From contig FJOG01000043.1 in the NCBI GenBank assembly GCA_900073065.1, forward strand, positions 1 through 64,000: a DNA stretch of 64,000 nt, written 5' to 3'. Made by a program: the position numbers and the translations under genes. This document shows positions 11,209 through 23,127 of this stretch, one piece after another (the first letter of the stretch is position 1; each line of letters begins with the position of its first letter). The DNA is from Phialocephala subalpina. Taxonomy: Eukaryota > Ascomycota > Leotiomycetes > Helotiales > Mollisiaceae. The notes under the pieces were generated by a model. It had not been told where the DNA came from. It did no database searches and saw only the letters and a program-made list of their open reading frames with translations.

Positions 11209-13360
11209 CTCTAGTCTATTGTACTATTGTAAAAGGATCGTGAAGTACTGCACAGGAATTGCAGAGGGGTATCTAGTTGTGATATGAAGAAAGTTTGGAG
11301 ATGGTGGGTGAAGGAAGTTTGGAGGAGATGTTAAATATTTTCTCGTCGGCCTGGCTGCTGGTCGTGGAAGCGCATCGAAAGTCTGAAATCCACGCTAAGG
11401 ACAACGCTAAGGCGCCCGCACAAAACTGAGGCTGCAAGCCAACAAACCAAATCCGCACACCTTTGGGGACATTCAACGTTCAATTTCTAGCCTACTTCGC
11501 CCTTAACGAACATGGTTGAAGACTTTCTCACTCCAGAAGATATCAGGGCATCTTTGCGAGTTTCACGCCCAGAAATGGTCCTTTTTGCCTTGTGTCCTGA
11601 GGCACTTGCTTATGTCATGTGCTAAAACACGGAGAAAGGGGCACAGGTCTTGGCAAGGCTAATGTGAGGCTACAATGTCCTACCGCAGCTGGGTGATTGG
11701 TCCAGACCCTCTATCAAAAGCCTCATTTTGAAGCTGCCACTTCATCAACATGATCCCAAATATTCCTTTTCAAATGTCCCTCTATTGCCGGGACAACTTG
11801 GACGTGCAAATGGACTGACTGCCTACTGTGTGTGCATTGTCTCTCCAGGTCCTCCGTTTGCATTGTGGCTTGTGGCTGAACATTCAGAACCCCGCGATGG
11901 AATGTTCTCCAACGAGCCGGAAGCCTCGTTTCGGAAGGCAAACTCGAAAATTGAATGTGAAGGTTTTATCCCATGTGTAATGGAACGTTCTCGAATATGT
12001 TGCTACCAAAGTCCCAGCCTCGCTCGTACAACTCAAGCTGCAGTTGCAGCCTGATGCACCGACTCGGTGTCTTGAGTGGGACGCGAGGCGCATGTCCAAT
12101 TCCAAGGCTGCGAACGCGAAGACTGAATGTCCTTTGGTGTCAAGGACAATCGAGATGATCTTGCCTTTCACTCGATTTTCAAAGTACATTATTGCGAAAG
12201 TCTCATCACGCCTGTCATTTTTGTTTATGTACTTCGTAGCATTAATTCTTAAAGCGCTGGGGGAGTTGACGCTTCCCCTTTGATATGCCAATAAGCCACC
12301 GATCAAAGAACGTTCCAGCCACGCTGTATTTCAAACTCCCAACGTCTCCAACACAAGACACTATATTTCCATGTCCTAATGGTCCCTAGTGCGCGAGAAC
12401 TTCAAGATGAAGGACATAAGTTCTCGAGTCGTCACATGACCTCGATATTCCAACCCCAACAACGATCTTTTTGGAGCTTGATGGAAATTATTCCACTTCC
12501 ACCAAATCAAGGGAAATCTCATTCTCTGGGATGAGAAGTTTCAATTCAAATGCTTGGAGTAAAATACCAAGGCGGATCAGGACTGGCAATGTTTCTCCTA
12601 CCACGTGAGCTCGAGATGTCCGAATGTGTTGAACAACATCCCTATTGCCCTTGGAGTATGATGCCAAAATTGAAATTATCAATGAGTTCTCTGTTTCAAT
12701 GGAATTTCATAATATGAAACCTATTTATTTTCCTTCTCGTCGGCAGGTTCATGTTGCTGTTGAGAGCTCAAACCAATAGAGGCACACCCGGTGTTCCGAC
12801 GGAACCTAAACCATATTTGGCAGGAGCTATCACGCCAGAGGTTCGCGCCGCGATATAACCACACACCTCAGCAATAGAATCTCCTCGAGCTTCATTTCTC
12901 AAATCTCTTACCAGAATGTCTTCACAATCTTTTGAACAATTTAATCGCACATCAATATGCCGTTGGTCCCTTCATCCGTCAATGATACCGTGTCGTTTCC
13001 ATTGTATATCGTCTCTTTTCAATGTTTCTCTGCTGGTTTAAACTCCAGCATACCGCTTCATTTGTTGCACATCGCAAGGAAGGAGGGAGTTCACTACGAC
13101 GACCGAATCTCACTTTGCTGCAAGTCGATGGCGCTGCTCACTCACTCCCGCATTATGCATCACTCGTCTTTTTGTTGCACATCTTCACATCCAGATCACT
13201 GCATCATCGGAACTCTTCGAACCTAACTCTAGACTCCTTCGAGCGTTTTGTTGCATATCGATAGGGTCCTATTTGACCTAATTTTTCTAGCTCTACCTTG
13301 AGCACAATGCAAACACCCATCGCACTCTCTCAAGCCTCCCCATATTCAAGAACCTTCCTG
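11209..13360. other. Long gene-poor stretch
   Basis: About 2.1 kb between hsp90 and the receiver-domain relic. Small open frames on both strands lack domains, good leaders or splice support. No repeats, tRNA or other RNA genes recognised. Confidence 0.45.
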
Positions 13361-13554
13361 CTCCTCATTCTCAATCTCCCGACCTACTAAAAACAATCGA
13401 GGAAGCTAAGTCTGAGCGGGAGGCCTCGTCGGGAACAGGAGGTTCTAAGCCGAAGATGATCCTCGACGAACTCATGTCATGTGAACGCGGTCCCACTGAA
13501 GCAGCACATCTTCCCAAGAACAAATTTTCTTTACCAGCTATTGAGCACGCGAAT

Positions 13555-13947
13555 CTATAGCTCTGGCTGCAGGCTTCGAGGCATCTTTCCCTTCCCGGTA
13601 TCAAAATTGTCCACAATCAATCGTTCAATATCGAGGACCTTGTACGGCTTCGCAAGAATGCTCATTCCATCTGCTTTGGCACGTTCCACGGATTCGTCCC
13701 TCAAGTCCGCCGTAACAGCGATGAATTTTGTGTCGACGCCATTCGATTTTCCTAGTGCAGCAATCTTGCGCGTTGCTTCGTGGATATCCATGATGAACAT
13801 GCGTGTGTCCATTAGCACCAGGTAGATCCTCTCCGCTGACGGTTTCTGGGGGGATGCTTCGTATGCCTTGGTAGCTTCGAGGCCGTCGTATTTCATTGTA
13901 ATATTCTCATCGCTATAAACGAGTACATTAAATGGCGTTGACGACAA
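13555..13947 (-). pseudogene. Response-regulator receiver (REC) domain relic
   Basis: A 130-residue frame with the second half of a REC domain from a hybrid histidine kinase: DGLEATKAYE, then IYLVLMDTRMFIMDIHEATRKI with the phospho-acceptor Asp retained (LMD), then FIAVTADL and the conserved Lys in LAKPY. Conserved positions after the Asp are altered (usual M-P and M-D-G are M-F and M-D-I). The stretch between the first beta strand (VLVYSDEN) and the DGLEA helix is too short, as if ~30 residues were deleted. No kinase or other domain is attached. It looks like a degraded fragment of a phosphorelay protein. Confidence 0.5.
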
Positions 13948-14206
13948 GATTGCGGCTGATGATGTTGTCTTCTGTGATCGGGATATTCAGAAAGTACTCG
14001 GTAGCCAGATTCTGGTTGAAGGTTTCCTCTTTGGATCGCCTGCGCCCACCATCCCAGCGACAATAGCACCCCATCCTTCCGAGTTGCTGCCAGAGGATAT
14101 GACTTCTCTTGAAACTCCTCGAGATTGGAGATGGACTTTCGACTTCATAGTGCTTGGTCTCGGCGTCACCTCAAGTGACTCCTTTCAAGACAGCAGAAGT
14201 CGTTGA

Positions 14207-17200
14207 TTATTGGACAACTTTGCGTAGATTATCCATAGAATCGGAAGTAACGATATCCGGAAAGTCCCTACTTCCTTCTGGAATCCTCGGTATAGGCTCG
14301 AGCAAGTAATCATCATCTTCAGAAGCCCTCGTCAGGAAACCCAGCAGCTGTTCATGTAGCCAGCTTGCAGTGCAGCGGTCCTCAGAGTCGATGACCAGAA
14401 GCTTTTCCATGATCAAGTCAAGAAAATCGTGGATAAGGGCGGAGCATCTTTCGTGCTCATGAAGTCGATCGATCCACGCAATGACTTTTCCAGACACAGA
14501 TGCCGTGACTATAAAATAGTCGTCTATTCCGGCTAAAGTGAAGAAGCTATCCCGTTGGACGCTAGTATAGTAGGATATATGTAGTCGGAATAGAGAAAAC
14601 TCTTTAATTCCCTCATCGCCCTTCAACAACCAAGTAATGAATTCTAAATAAAGACATGCCAGACTCCAAATATCAGAAGAACGGAAAATCGGAAGCAGAA
14701 GTTCAAGTTCTGGGGAGCGGTAAGTTAGGCTGTAAGGAGCTGTGGCCGGGTCGACTCCTTCATTCGGATCTATTTCGTGGAACTGTACCATGCTGAAGCC
14801 CCCGATCTTCAGCACCCCTGAAACTTCTTCTGAGGTGGCCTTGTCTTTGAACCAAAGGGTATTGTCCGCCTGGATGCCTCCATGGCGCCCAAGCTTTTTT
14901 GGTTCGGCTGGGATTATGCGATGTCCGGTTATATCTGTTCGCTTTTGACCTGGAATCTCAAACGGTTCCATCAATTCGCATTCGTGGATAATTGAAAGCC
15001 CCTGTGCAATCCCACACATCTGCTGCAAAGACCAGAGAACAGTCGCCCTATGAAATTTGGGTGTCGGTTTGTCTTTCCAGAACTGTCCTAGATGAGAGTC
15101 TGCCCAAGGAAACATCAAGTGATATATTTTACGATGCTTGTACGTAGCCAGAAGTTGGATCAGGTGTGGGTTCTTTTTTGGTACCAAGGTTTTTAACATC
15201 GTGACTTCATTCCTGAAATTCTTTGAGTCCTCGTCGTGACATACCTTGATAGCAACCAATGAGTCGGTATTCTGTGTGTATAGTATCAGATTGGAACTAG
15301 CACAATGTAAAGGGGGCTACCGTACCATATCAGAGCCTTGCCAAAAGTTATGATGCGCCCGATGAATCCGAACAGCGTACACATGGCTGAATCCCCCTTC
15401 GGCATTGTTGTATCTAGCATCCGAAGATTTGAAATTAACGAAAGGTAGGATTGCATTGTCGTTTAGGTCGTGGTAATCTCCATAATGGAAAATAGGCGCC
15501 GTCATCCTCCATTGATATAAATGAAAGGTTTCAACTTCATGGTCCGCCCAATTCTCTGCCGATGTGATGCTTTTTTGCCCCTCTCGTTTCAAGTGATAGT
15601 GCCCTATGTTACCAACTTCCATGTCGAATGGCAAGTCTTCATCACTTATTCCCTCAGCTAAGAATGAACGAATGCTAGCTTCCTGCTCTAAGAGGATAAG
15701 GGTAGCATATAACCTTTTCGCAGAAGTGCAGACTCTATTTGCAATCCATAAAGCATCGACCTCTGCAGAATGGTTTTGCTCCTTGTCTATTTTCGCAATC
15801 GTTGGTACTGTGATCAACTCGTCCAATGAAGATTCAGGGACAAACTCTCCCCTGAGGGCCACAACCTGCGTGATCCACAGTAGTCTCCTTAGTTCCTCTG
15901 AGGACTTGCCTGGATCATCCAACTTAATCCTGTCTAAACCGGTAGAATCATCATCAAGTGATAAGATCGTAGAGATCCAGCTGCTCAAGTCTTCTTCCTT
16001 TGTTAAATCACGCTGCACATCCTTTATTACATCCTCCGTTAATTTTATGCCCTGCAATGGAAGTTGCTTAGACGAGTTATCTGCTGTGTAGTCTAAAGAT
16101 GGCAGATGTTCCAATTTTAGCGAGTTCGACAATGATTCTTCCGTTGTTTTGGAATAGCTCTGCTCTGATTCTTCTGCGAAATATGGGTTGTCCTTGCGCA
16201 TGAAATAACCTTTCAGGTCTGCTTGGTCGTCCGAATCGGGGACATTCTCGCCAGGTCCCCAAGGTAAAGATCTCAAAGAAAAATTATGCACCCCCTTAGC
16301 GACATGATCAAGAAGTAGACCCCGGTCTTTATCTTGAAAGTGGCATAGAGGACATTCGGTAATCTGCGCTGGGATGGAGCGAGACCACGCAGAAACTAGG
16401 ATCGGTATCTGGCTACTCTTGATGCCAGCTTGATGTACATGCTCTATGTGACTGACGAATTCAACTTCCTCATTGAAGCTGGGGCGTGGATCTCCTCCCG
16501 TGCAGGCAAAACACATCCAAATTCGTGTGCCGTTATGTTGCTTGTTCATGTGCTCCACCCAACCCTGTCGGTTGATGTAGAGCTCCGTTGGGCAAGGACA
16601 CTCGTTGAGAATGCATGTGTACGGAAGAATGTCCCCCTCGAGATGTTTCCTTGTCACTGTAGTCAGTAAAAGTCATTGAAGTATCCAAATATGCTCAAGA
16701 GGATACTGACTTCCATCGTTTTCCCAAGGAAACTGTCCTGGGAAGTGTTTGACAACAGCATGGGCATTTGAAGGAACTCATATTGTTCCGTATATTAGGC
16801 GCTTTGGGATACTGAACCTTGGAGATAGTCGAGGATACCCCGGTCACTGCCGATTCAGCAGGTCCGGCTCCAGGAAACACGATTGGATCCTCTATCAAAG
16901 ATGCCGTTGTTGTGCTTTTTGTAATTTCCTCAAGGATTTCCTGAGTAGCTCTATCCTGCTTGACGTTGTTGCCGATGGCAGCAATAGCTTTATCTGGCCA
17001 GTGTCCAAGCTTCTGAAGGCTTGCTAGGCTTGGTGGTGGTGAGTGATGTCCCTGCGAACTCTCCTTGATATCATATGCCAACTTTTCGGAATGCCGTTGC
17101 GAATATAGAAACCGATTACGACGGTGCAGATTAGCGTCGATGAGCCGTCTCTGTATTTCGCTCAATTGTCGAGAAGTTCCTTCTTTAGAAGAAGGTATAA

Positions 17201-17868
17201 TATCAGCCCTGCCATATGAGAGTTTAGCGAAAGGTGGTGAATCCGGGGACCGGCGTGTAAGTACAACGATTTCGAGGTGATCTCTTAGTGCTGAAATTTG
17301 AGGATTTGTAGGATCAAATTCGCTATCAGCTTTATGTCGCCGGGAGTGAGAGCCAGCCTTGCGAATGGCAACGGTTACAGCAATGAGCTCATTCAAGATC
17401 GACTCAACATCGTTCATAGCCTTCACTTCCTTAGCAGAGAGTACAACTTCTAGGACGTCGCATTCGTCGAATTTGCTTAAGAACATAATTTCGCTTGTGT
17501 ATTTGAGCGGTGCTTCGATTGTGCTATTCATGGCTCCGGCTGGCAGATATATCAGCCATGCTACTCCTTTAGCTACTAAAAGGACTTAGCAGAAACGACT
17601 CACCAATTTCTATACATTTGTCCATGAGGACCTGTAGCATTCGCAACAGGTTGGCCACGATGTTTCGCCCTTCCTCTTCAAATGCAAGTCGTACATCGAG
17701 AGAGCCCTTACCTTTTGCAGAGGCTCCCGCACCCGCTGCCCAAAGATTGAAGTCAGCAAAACGCGTTTCAGCCCACTCATCTTTCCTCAAGTGCGGTATG
17801 GTCAGTGCCTTCTTGAAGCTCTCCCGACAAACTACCGTGTTGTCAAAGATGATGGTAGAGTGCGACAT
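14207..17868 (-). CDS. AcuF-type C2H2 zinc-finger protein with C-terminal pseudokinase
   Basis: Four exons on the minus strand, 17868-17604, 17539-16711, 16649-15326 and 15271-14207, all joining in frame to give 1160 residues. The N-terminus has the typical motif of this fungal family (KDEWAETRFADFNLWAAG). The middle carries C2H2-like Cys/His clusters (FKCPCCCQTLP; YTCILNECPCP; MNKQH; WMCFACTGGDP; ECPLCHF). The last ~380 residues are a protein-kinase fold: AEGGFSHVYAV loop, VAIK lysine (~815) and NEV glutamate. The catalytic loop reads RHGGIQADN, with Gly (~938) for the catalytic Asp, and the DFG triad reads GGF (~964), so it should be catalytically dead. It starts 391 bp from the divergent S8 protease gene. 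Its function is unknown; a sensing or scaffolding role is inference. Confidence 0.8.
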
Positions 17869-18259
17869 TTTTAGTGAGGACCGTAAAGGAGAAATATCGT
17901 TGAAGCAGTGATCTGATTTTCGAAGAGGAGATCAATGACATCAGTGACCAATCCGAACGAGTAAGTGTTATCCGGAAGTTCACCCCTGCTGTGTGGCTGA
18001 CATGCCACGTCGACTTGGCGTTTCTCGAGGCGCCGAGCGAAGCGAAGCCAACCATCAATTTCTGTAGCAGCGCGTACAAGGCTCTCTTATCATGTTTTTC
18101 CTCCTATAAGCATATGACAGACACTGAAGTGGTTAAGCAAGACTACAGCCAGAGTAACCGTTGCTCCAACATTCTTAATTCCATGCATTTTCATAACTTT
18201 AGCAGGTGGCTCCTCCCTGGCGGCTAATTTCGAGCTCTGCGCGCCTTCCGCAGTCGAAT
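17869..18259. promoter_or_regulatory. Shared divergent promoter region
   Basis: The 391 bp between the start codons of the pseudokinase gene (minus) and the S8 protease gene (plus) must hold both promoters. No individual element is clear. Confidence 0.45.
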
Positions 18260-21214
18260 ATGGACGATCAAGATCTCCATCAGATAGCCCGTGATACCCT
18301 TGCTTGGGTGGGCAGTCAAGCAGTATGTGTAGGTGCAGAAACTGGATACGTCGATGCTGGAAAGTTTGGCACTGCACTATACATCGTCTCGATAGATGCA
18401 GAGAGCCCAGAACATCAAAGCTATTCCATCCTTGGCACCAAGCTAGAAAAGATCTTGGAGTTGGTAGACAAAGCTTGTTCGGTATGTCATCTATTTCTAT
18501 ATAAAAGGGGTACTTTGTCTTTGATTAATGCTAAAATACTATGGCAAGTGGAACCAAGATAAAATTCCGAGAAAATTTTGCCAGTTAGCTACACTGAAAA
18601 GAATCGCCACGGCGAAGGCCTCGAGGAAACCTTCAAATTTGAGGAGACTTGAAAAGGAAATACAGCAGTCACTAGCAATGTTTGTGTCTGAAAGCCCGGA
18701 ATTTGCGGTCCTGTTTAATATGATCCAAAATTCCGCGGTGAAAAATGCTGAAGAAGCGCGAGAACAGGAAGCTGAAACAGATACCGGCTCACTAGAGAAT
18801 GCGCCAAAGCACCCGCAGCATGTGAACAATGTTCTTTATTCTCAATTGAGGTTACAGGGTGCTTGCTCTTGTGGAACAAATCACCTGGAACGAGCGAGGC
18901 TCCGGTTAGAGTCGAGAAAGATGGATTGGAATGAGGAATTCATCCAGTTTGACATCCTTTTCCGCCCTGGTCCGGCATCCTTCGGCAGAGAAACAAGAGA
19001 AACCAAGTACCCAAATGTATTGTGGAAAGAGACAAGCGTATTGGTCCCAAGGTATTTAAAATTCACTTTAACACCGGCCAATTAGAACAAAGAGCGCTGA
19101 CCATATGGACTCACCGGTTGAAGGAGGAACCATTATCACGACCAAGAGCGCCCGAGAGTGAAGTCTCGAATTCGTTTCGATGACGATCCCCTTGACAAGA
19201 CTCCTCCGACTCCCTCGCCCGCCGCAGAAACATCTAGGAAACTAGGACCAGGAGACTTTTGCAAACACATCGGGACTCAAACTAGCTCTCACCTTTCTTT
19301 TAAGATTCATCGAGGTGTACTGAGACTCCTTGAAGTCTCTGAAGCGCCATCACCTCGCAACCTCAAGCCAGTAGAAGGCACGTCACTTGCAAAATTGTTG
19401 GACGAGGCCTCCAGAATTACGAGAAGGGTAAAGGTACTTCTGGCATACACCGTCGCAAGATCTGTTTGGCAGTATTACAATACTTACTGGATGTCGAGCC
19501 CCTGGACTCACGAGGTAATCTATTTCATCGAAGAAAAGGACAAGGGAAACAATTACTACAAGCTACACCCTTACTTCTCTGTGCATTTCAAGAAACATCA
19601 CGACCTCATACGGGACTTTTACACTGGCCCAGATCTGACATTCAGGTATCCAAATGTCCTTGCCCTTGGGATGCTGCTCATCGAGATTGGCACGGGGAAG
19701 CCCTTTAAAGAGCTGGACCAATCAACCCAATGGGATGAAACGCAAATAAATGACCTTTGGTCTTTGGCGTGGACAGCAGCGGCGAAAAGTAATCTTGGGA
19801 ATGCCACTCATGAAACTTACGCAGCCGTCGTTCAGAGCTGCCTTGACGACGACCTTTTCGGAGAGGCTCCTTTCGACGAAGCAAACCCAGAAAAGAATCT
19901 GGAAATTCGACGAGCAATTCTCTACAGCAAGATTGTATTGCCCTTGGAGACGTTAGTAGACTCCTTTCGGGATGATTTGGAGCTGCATGAGATCCAGAAG
20001 CAGCCCAATGCTCCATTTCGGCATGGGCGGCCCAACGACGCAAAACTGGGTTTGTCCGGAAAGGAAAACGGAACGACATGTCTAAATACCGACCCAGCTT
20101 TCCTATCACCGGATGTATGCGGCACGGGAAGGTAAGACAGAGTGGATGGGCCCTGAAGTGTTTGATCAGATGCTGACCATGGCAGATGGACTCCAGAATA
20201 CTGGCTCAAGAAAATCGACGGGATCAACGAGGGCCTAATGACACTCTCTGGCCTTCATCATGATACGGCTCGAATCAAGATTGCAATCCTTGACACTGGC
20301 TGCAACATGCATGCGGAGTTCTTTTCTTTCTGCACAGATGACGAAGACCGCTTGGAGGGCCATTGGTATGATTGGGTAAGCAATGAGCCACAGCCAATCG
20401 ATGAGCATGGCCATGGAACCGCACTTGTTACTCTCATGCTGAGAATGGTCCGAAACGCTGAGATATTTGTGGCACGTGTGGCAAAGAACGCGGAAGGTCT
20501 GCAGAATGCAGGAGAAAACATCGCGAAGGTATAATGTCATTTCCAAATTCAAAAATACTTGAGCTTTCACTGACAAATGTTCAGGCTATATTACACGCCG
20601 CTATAGAATGGGATGTTGATATTGTTTCAATGTCGTTTGGCTTTCCGGCAGAGGTGAACTCTATCAAGAACGCGATACGACAAGCAGAAGACATCAAAAA
20701 CTCCTCCATCGTCTTCTTCGCTGCAGCTGCGAACGACGGGTCGAATAAACAAGAGATGTTTCCAGCATCCTTGGAGTCTGTCATTTCTGTACGGGCTACC
20801 ACCAGCAATGGATCGTTCGAAGCATGTGCAGCCTATGATCCCCCACCATCTGCTATGAAAGAAGAGAGCCGACTGTACGGCACACTCGGCGACAGAGTCC
20901 CTTATGATTGGTCAAGCGAAACCCTTCTCAAGTCAGGCTGCTCTTTAGCAACCCCAATTATGGCAGGAATCACGGCATTGATTATGGAATACTTTTCGTA
21001 CAAGGAAGCAAGGTTCAAAGAGAGCGAATACATTCAGGACCATCTTCGTACCCAAAGAGGGGTGATTCAACTGCTCAAGGAGATATCTGTCAATAAAGGT
21101 AACCAGAGATGGTATGTTGCACCATGGAGTTTCTTCGAACAAGGGGAAGAGAACCGGTTGGCAATTGTAAGAACTGCTATTGGCAAACTACCACGCCCGC
21201 AAGCCAGAAAATGA
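18260..21214 (+). CDS. S8 subtilisin-like protease with DUF7580-like N-terminus
   Basis: Five exons, 18260-18481, 18549-19051, 19124-20131, 20186-20528 and 20585-21214, joined in frame to give 901 residues. The first ~550 residues are helical and match the style of DUF7580 proteins (KRIATAKASR near 90, then a LLAYTVARSVWQYY..YWMSSPWTHEVIYF block and a PNVLALGMLLIEIGTG block). The C-terminal S8 domain has the full triad: Asp614 (AILDTG), His654 (HGHGT), Ser812 (GCSLATP) and the oxyanion Asn742 (AAAANDG). There is no signal peptide, so it is intracellular. In fungi such proteases act in cell-death and allorecognition systems, for example HET-Q2 cleaving a gasdermin-like partner. Here a candidate partner is tail-to-tail with 1 nt between stop codons. 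The first intron's acceptor (GGCAAG) is the least certain junction. Confidence 0.85.
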
Positions 21215-21215
21215 A

Positions 21216-22064
21216 TCATTTCTCCTTGAATGATACACAAACATACTCTTCTTTTCCATCGATGACCTTCGTCTCGGTCACCAATCTTCCCTTCCCAGCT
21301 TCAGCAAGATCAGCTCCTGTTGCAAAGCTCCATTCGACCTCAATGGCAACATCTTCATCTGCTACTCCGTCATCGAGAAACGTAGCTTTGGACTGATACT
21401 CCTTGACTTTAAAAGACTTTTCCCCCCAACCCTTAGGTACGACCTTCAGTAGCTGATGTGCGAACACAATATCGCTGGTCGATTGAAAGCCATCGCTCCT
21501 GCTAGTTTCAACCGAGCCTCCGATGCCAGCTCCTACGGAAACCTGGGCCACAACTGGCGCCGATGCCTCCACGTTTCCGCCATGTCGTGAAGACCGTTCA
21601 ACGGACAACTCGAACCCTTTGGCGATCTTGATGCCCGTTACCATATATACTGGCCTGGACAGCGTCTTTTCGAGGCGCATGAGCTTGTGGACTTTTGGGT
21701 CCTTGACTATTTCATTGACAACTTCGATAGAAGGTTCATCTATGAAATAGACAGTCTCCAGAGACTTCATCGTGTAATCCGTGCTGGTGCTTGAATCATG
21801 GTCGGTTCCAACATTGACGCCAATATTTTGGAGGAACTGAGCCCACAGACTCAGAGATAGATTTCGACTTTTCCCAAGATGCAGTCTCTAGTTCTCATCC
21901 GTGATCGTCTCGGTCGTTGGTGATGGTTTGCCCAGATCAGGCTTACTGAGCACACGGTGAGGCTTGAAAGGATCGACGACGATATTCTCGAGCGCAATCG
22001 GGCCACTAGGACGAAATGTCCAATTTGGTGCAAGCATATAGGTGGGGTTCTGGACAGAAGCCAT
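21216..22064 (-). pseudogene. Gasdermin-like cell-death protein candidate with in-frame stop
   Basis: One continuous minus-strand frame of 282 codons before the terminal stop, interrupted only by TAG at 21890-21888 (codon 59). Seen: an N-terminal W-x-F-x-P-x-GPI-x-L motif (residues 15-24), a Gly/Ser-rich middle, and a beta-rich segment with PVYMVTGIKIAKG near residue 140. The length and this pattern resemble fungal gasdermin-like proteins (RCD-1/HET-Q1 type), whose genes commonly sit beside protease genes. The assignment rests on pattern and context and is not certain. The TAG could be a nonsense mutation (CAG to TAG fits a RIP-type change) or be spliced out by a 66-nt intron with a weak GTGCTC donor. 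Otherwise the only remaining start (21770) would lose the N-terminal third. Confidence 0.5.
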
Positions 22065-23127
22065 ATTTGATAACAATAATTCAAAATGCTCTTGTCGACA
22101 AACATAAACAACTTCCAAATGATGATTGAAAAGCTTCAGAGTTCACGGATTTAGTATTTACGCCGAGGAGGGTCACTGATGACACAGCCTCAAATGCACT
22201 GTTCAGCTGAACGCCTCAGATGCGTTATGAAAATTGTTGGTTTAATGCTCCCGTCTGCATTGGCTGAGAGATGCATGAGAATTCAGCCACATTCGGCATG
22301 GGAACCCAATCTGTGATGCGAGCAGCAGGTCAACCAACCAATACTGCCCATCTCCCGGGTAAATCCCCTGGAGTGGTACAGCTGGAGAACCAAAGAAACT
22401 TCTGCTTTTTCACGATCAAACCTCACATTTTGTGACGCAATATGACCGGCCGCGGCAACACACCCCGCCCCGAAACCCCACGAAACGAAACACCCGAGCC
22501 AGAGCTCACCAGCCGAAAGACGACGTTGAGCTAACATGTAAAGTTATCTACAAGTCTGAAAGCCTCTGTCGAGACCTCAGCTATCCAACGTTTTCAATCT
22601 CCCAGTTTGAGTTGTCGGACAATCTCAGTGGGTTTGCTAGGCTGAGATACTGCTTGAAATAAACTGTCAAGATACTAGCCAATGAACATTTGTTCAAGGA
22701 GAGTGGGCTGAGAAAGTCTAGGCAAGGCTGGGAGATTGGCAGCGCAGCAGCTACCTCTCTCTCTCTCTCTCTCGTGCCCGCAAATAATTAACTTTATTCC
22801 TATTTAAGAGTCGAAAATCCTCCATGTAGTCAAATTTCGAGTAGGAGGTAAGAGACTCCAAAGGAAAGAACAATAACTCAAGATCCATTTATGGGAAAGG
22901 ACTCATTCCTCCCTCATCGAACACTGCCACTTTCTCACAACCACTTGTTATGAGGTAATTACGCAGGTTTCCCTTCGGGGAATAAACGTCAGCCCGGATT
23001 CGATGACTTAGGATCGTATCTTGGGCATCACTCAGCCTTAATGTCGAGCTGTTTGCTAGACATTGAGCAACTTTGCTCCCATAGAGAAAGCAGAGGGATT
23101 GAGAAGGTGCAATCGCGACAACTACCC
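22065..23127. other. Intergenic with CT microsatellite
   Basis: No supported gene. A (CT)n run lies at 22755-22773. Some short frames occur without domains. Confidence 0.5.

Noticed and set aside
11884..12306. Minus-strand 140-codon frame
   Set aside because: No domain, leader, splice support or coding-like bias strong enough to call.
12957..13264. Plus-strand frames with recurring TTGTTGCACATC strings
   Set aside because: Short recurrence looks accidental; no gene or clear repeat array.
22755..22773. CT microsatellite as a regulatory element
   Set aside because: Simple repeat; no evidence for function.
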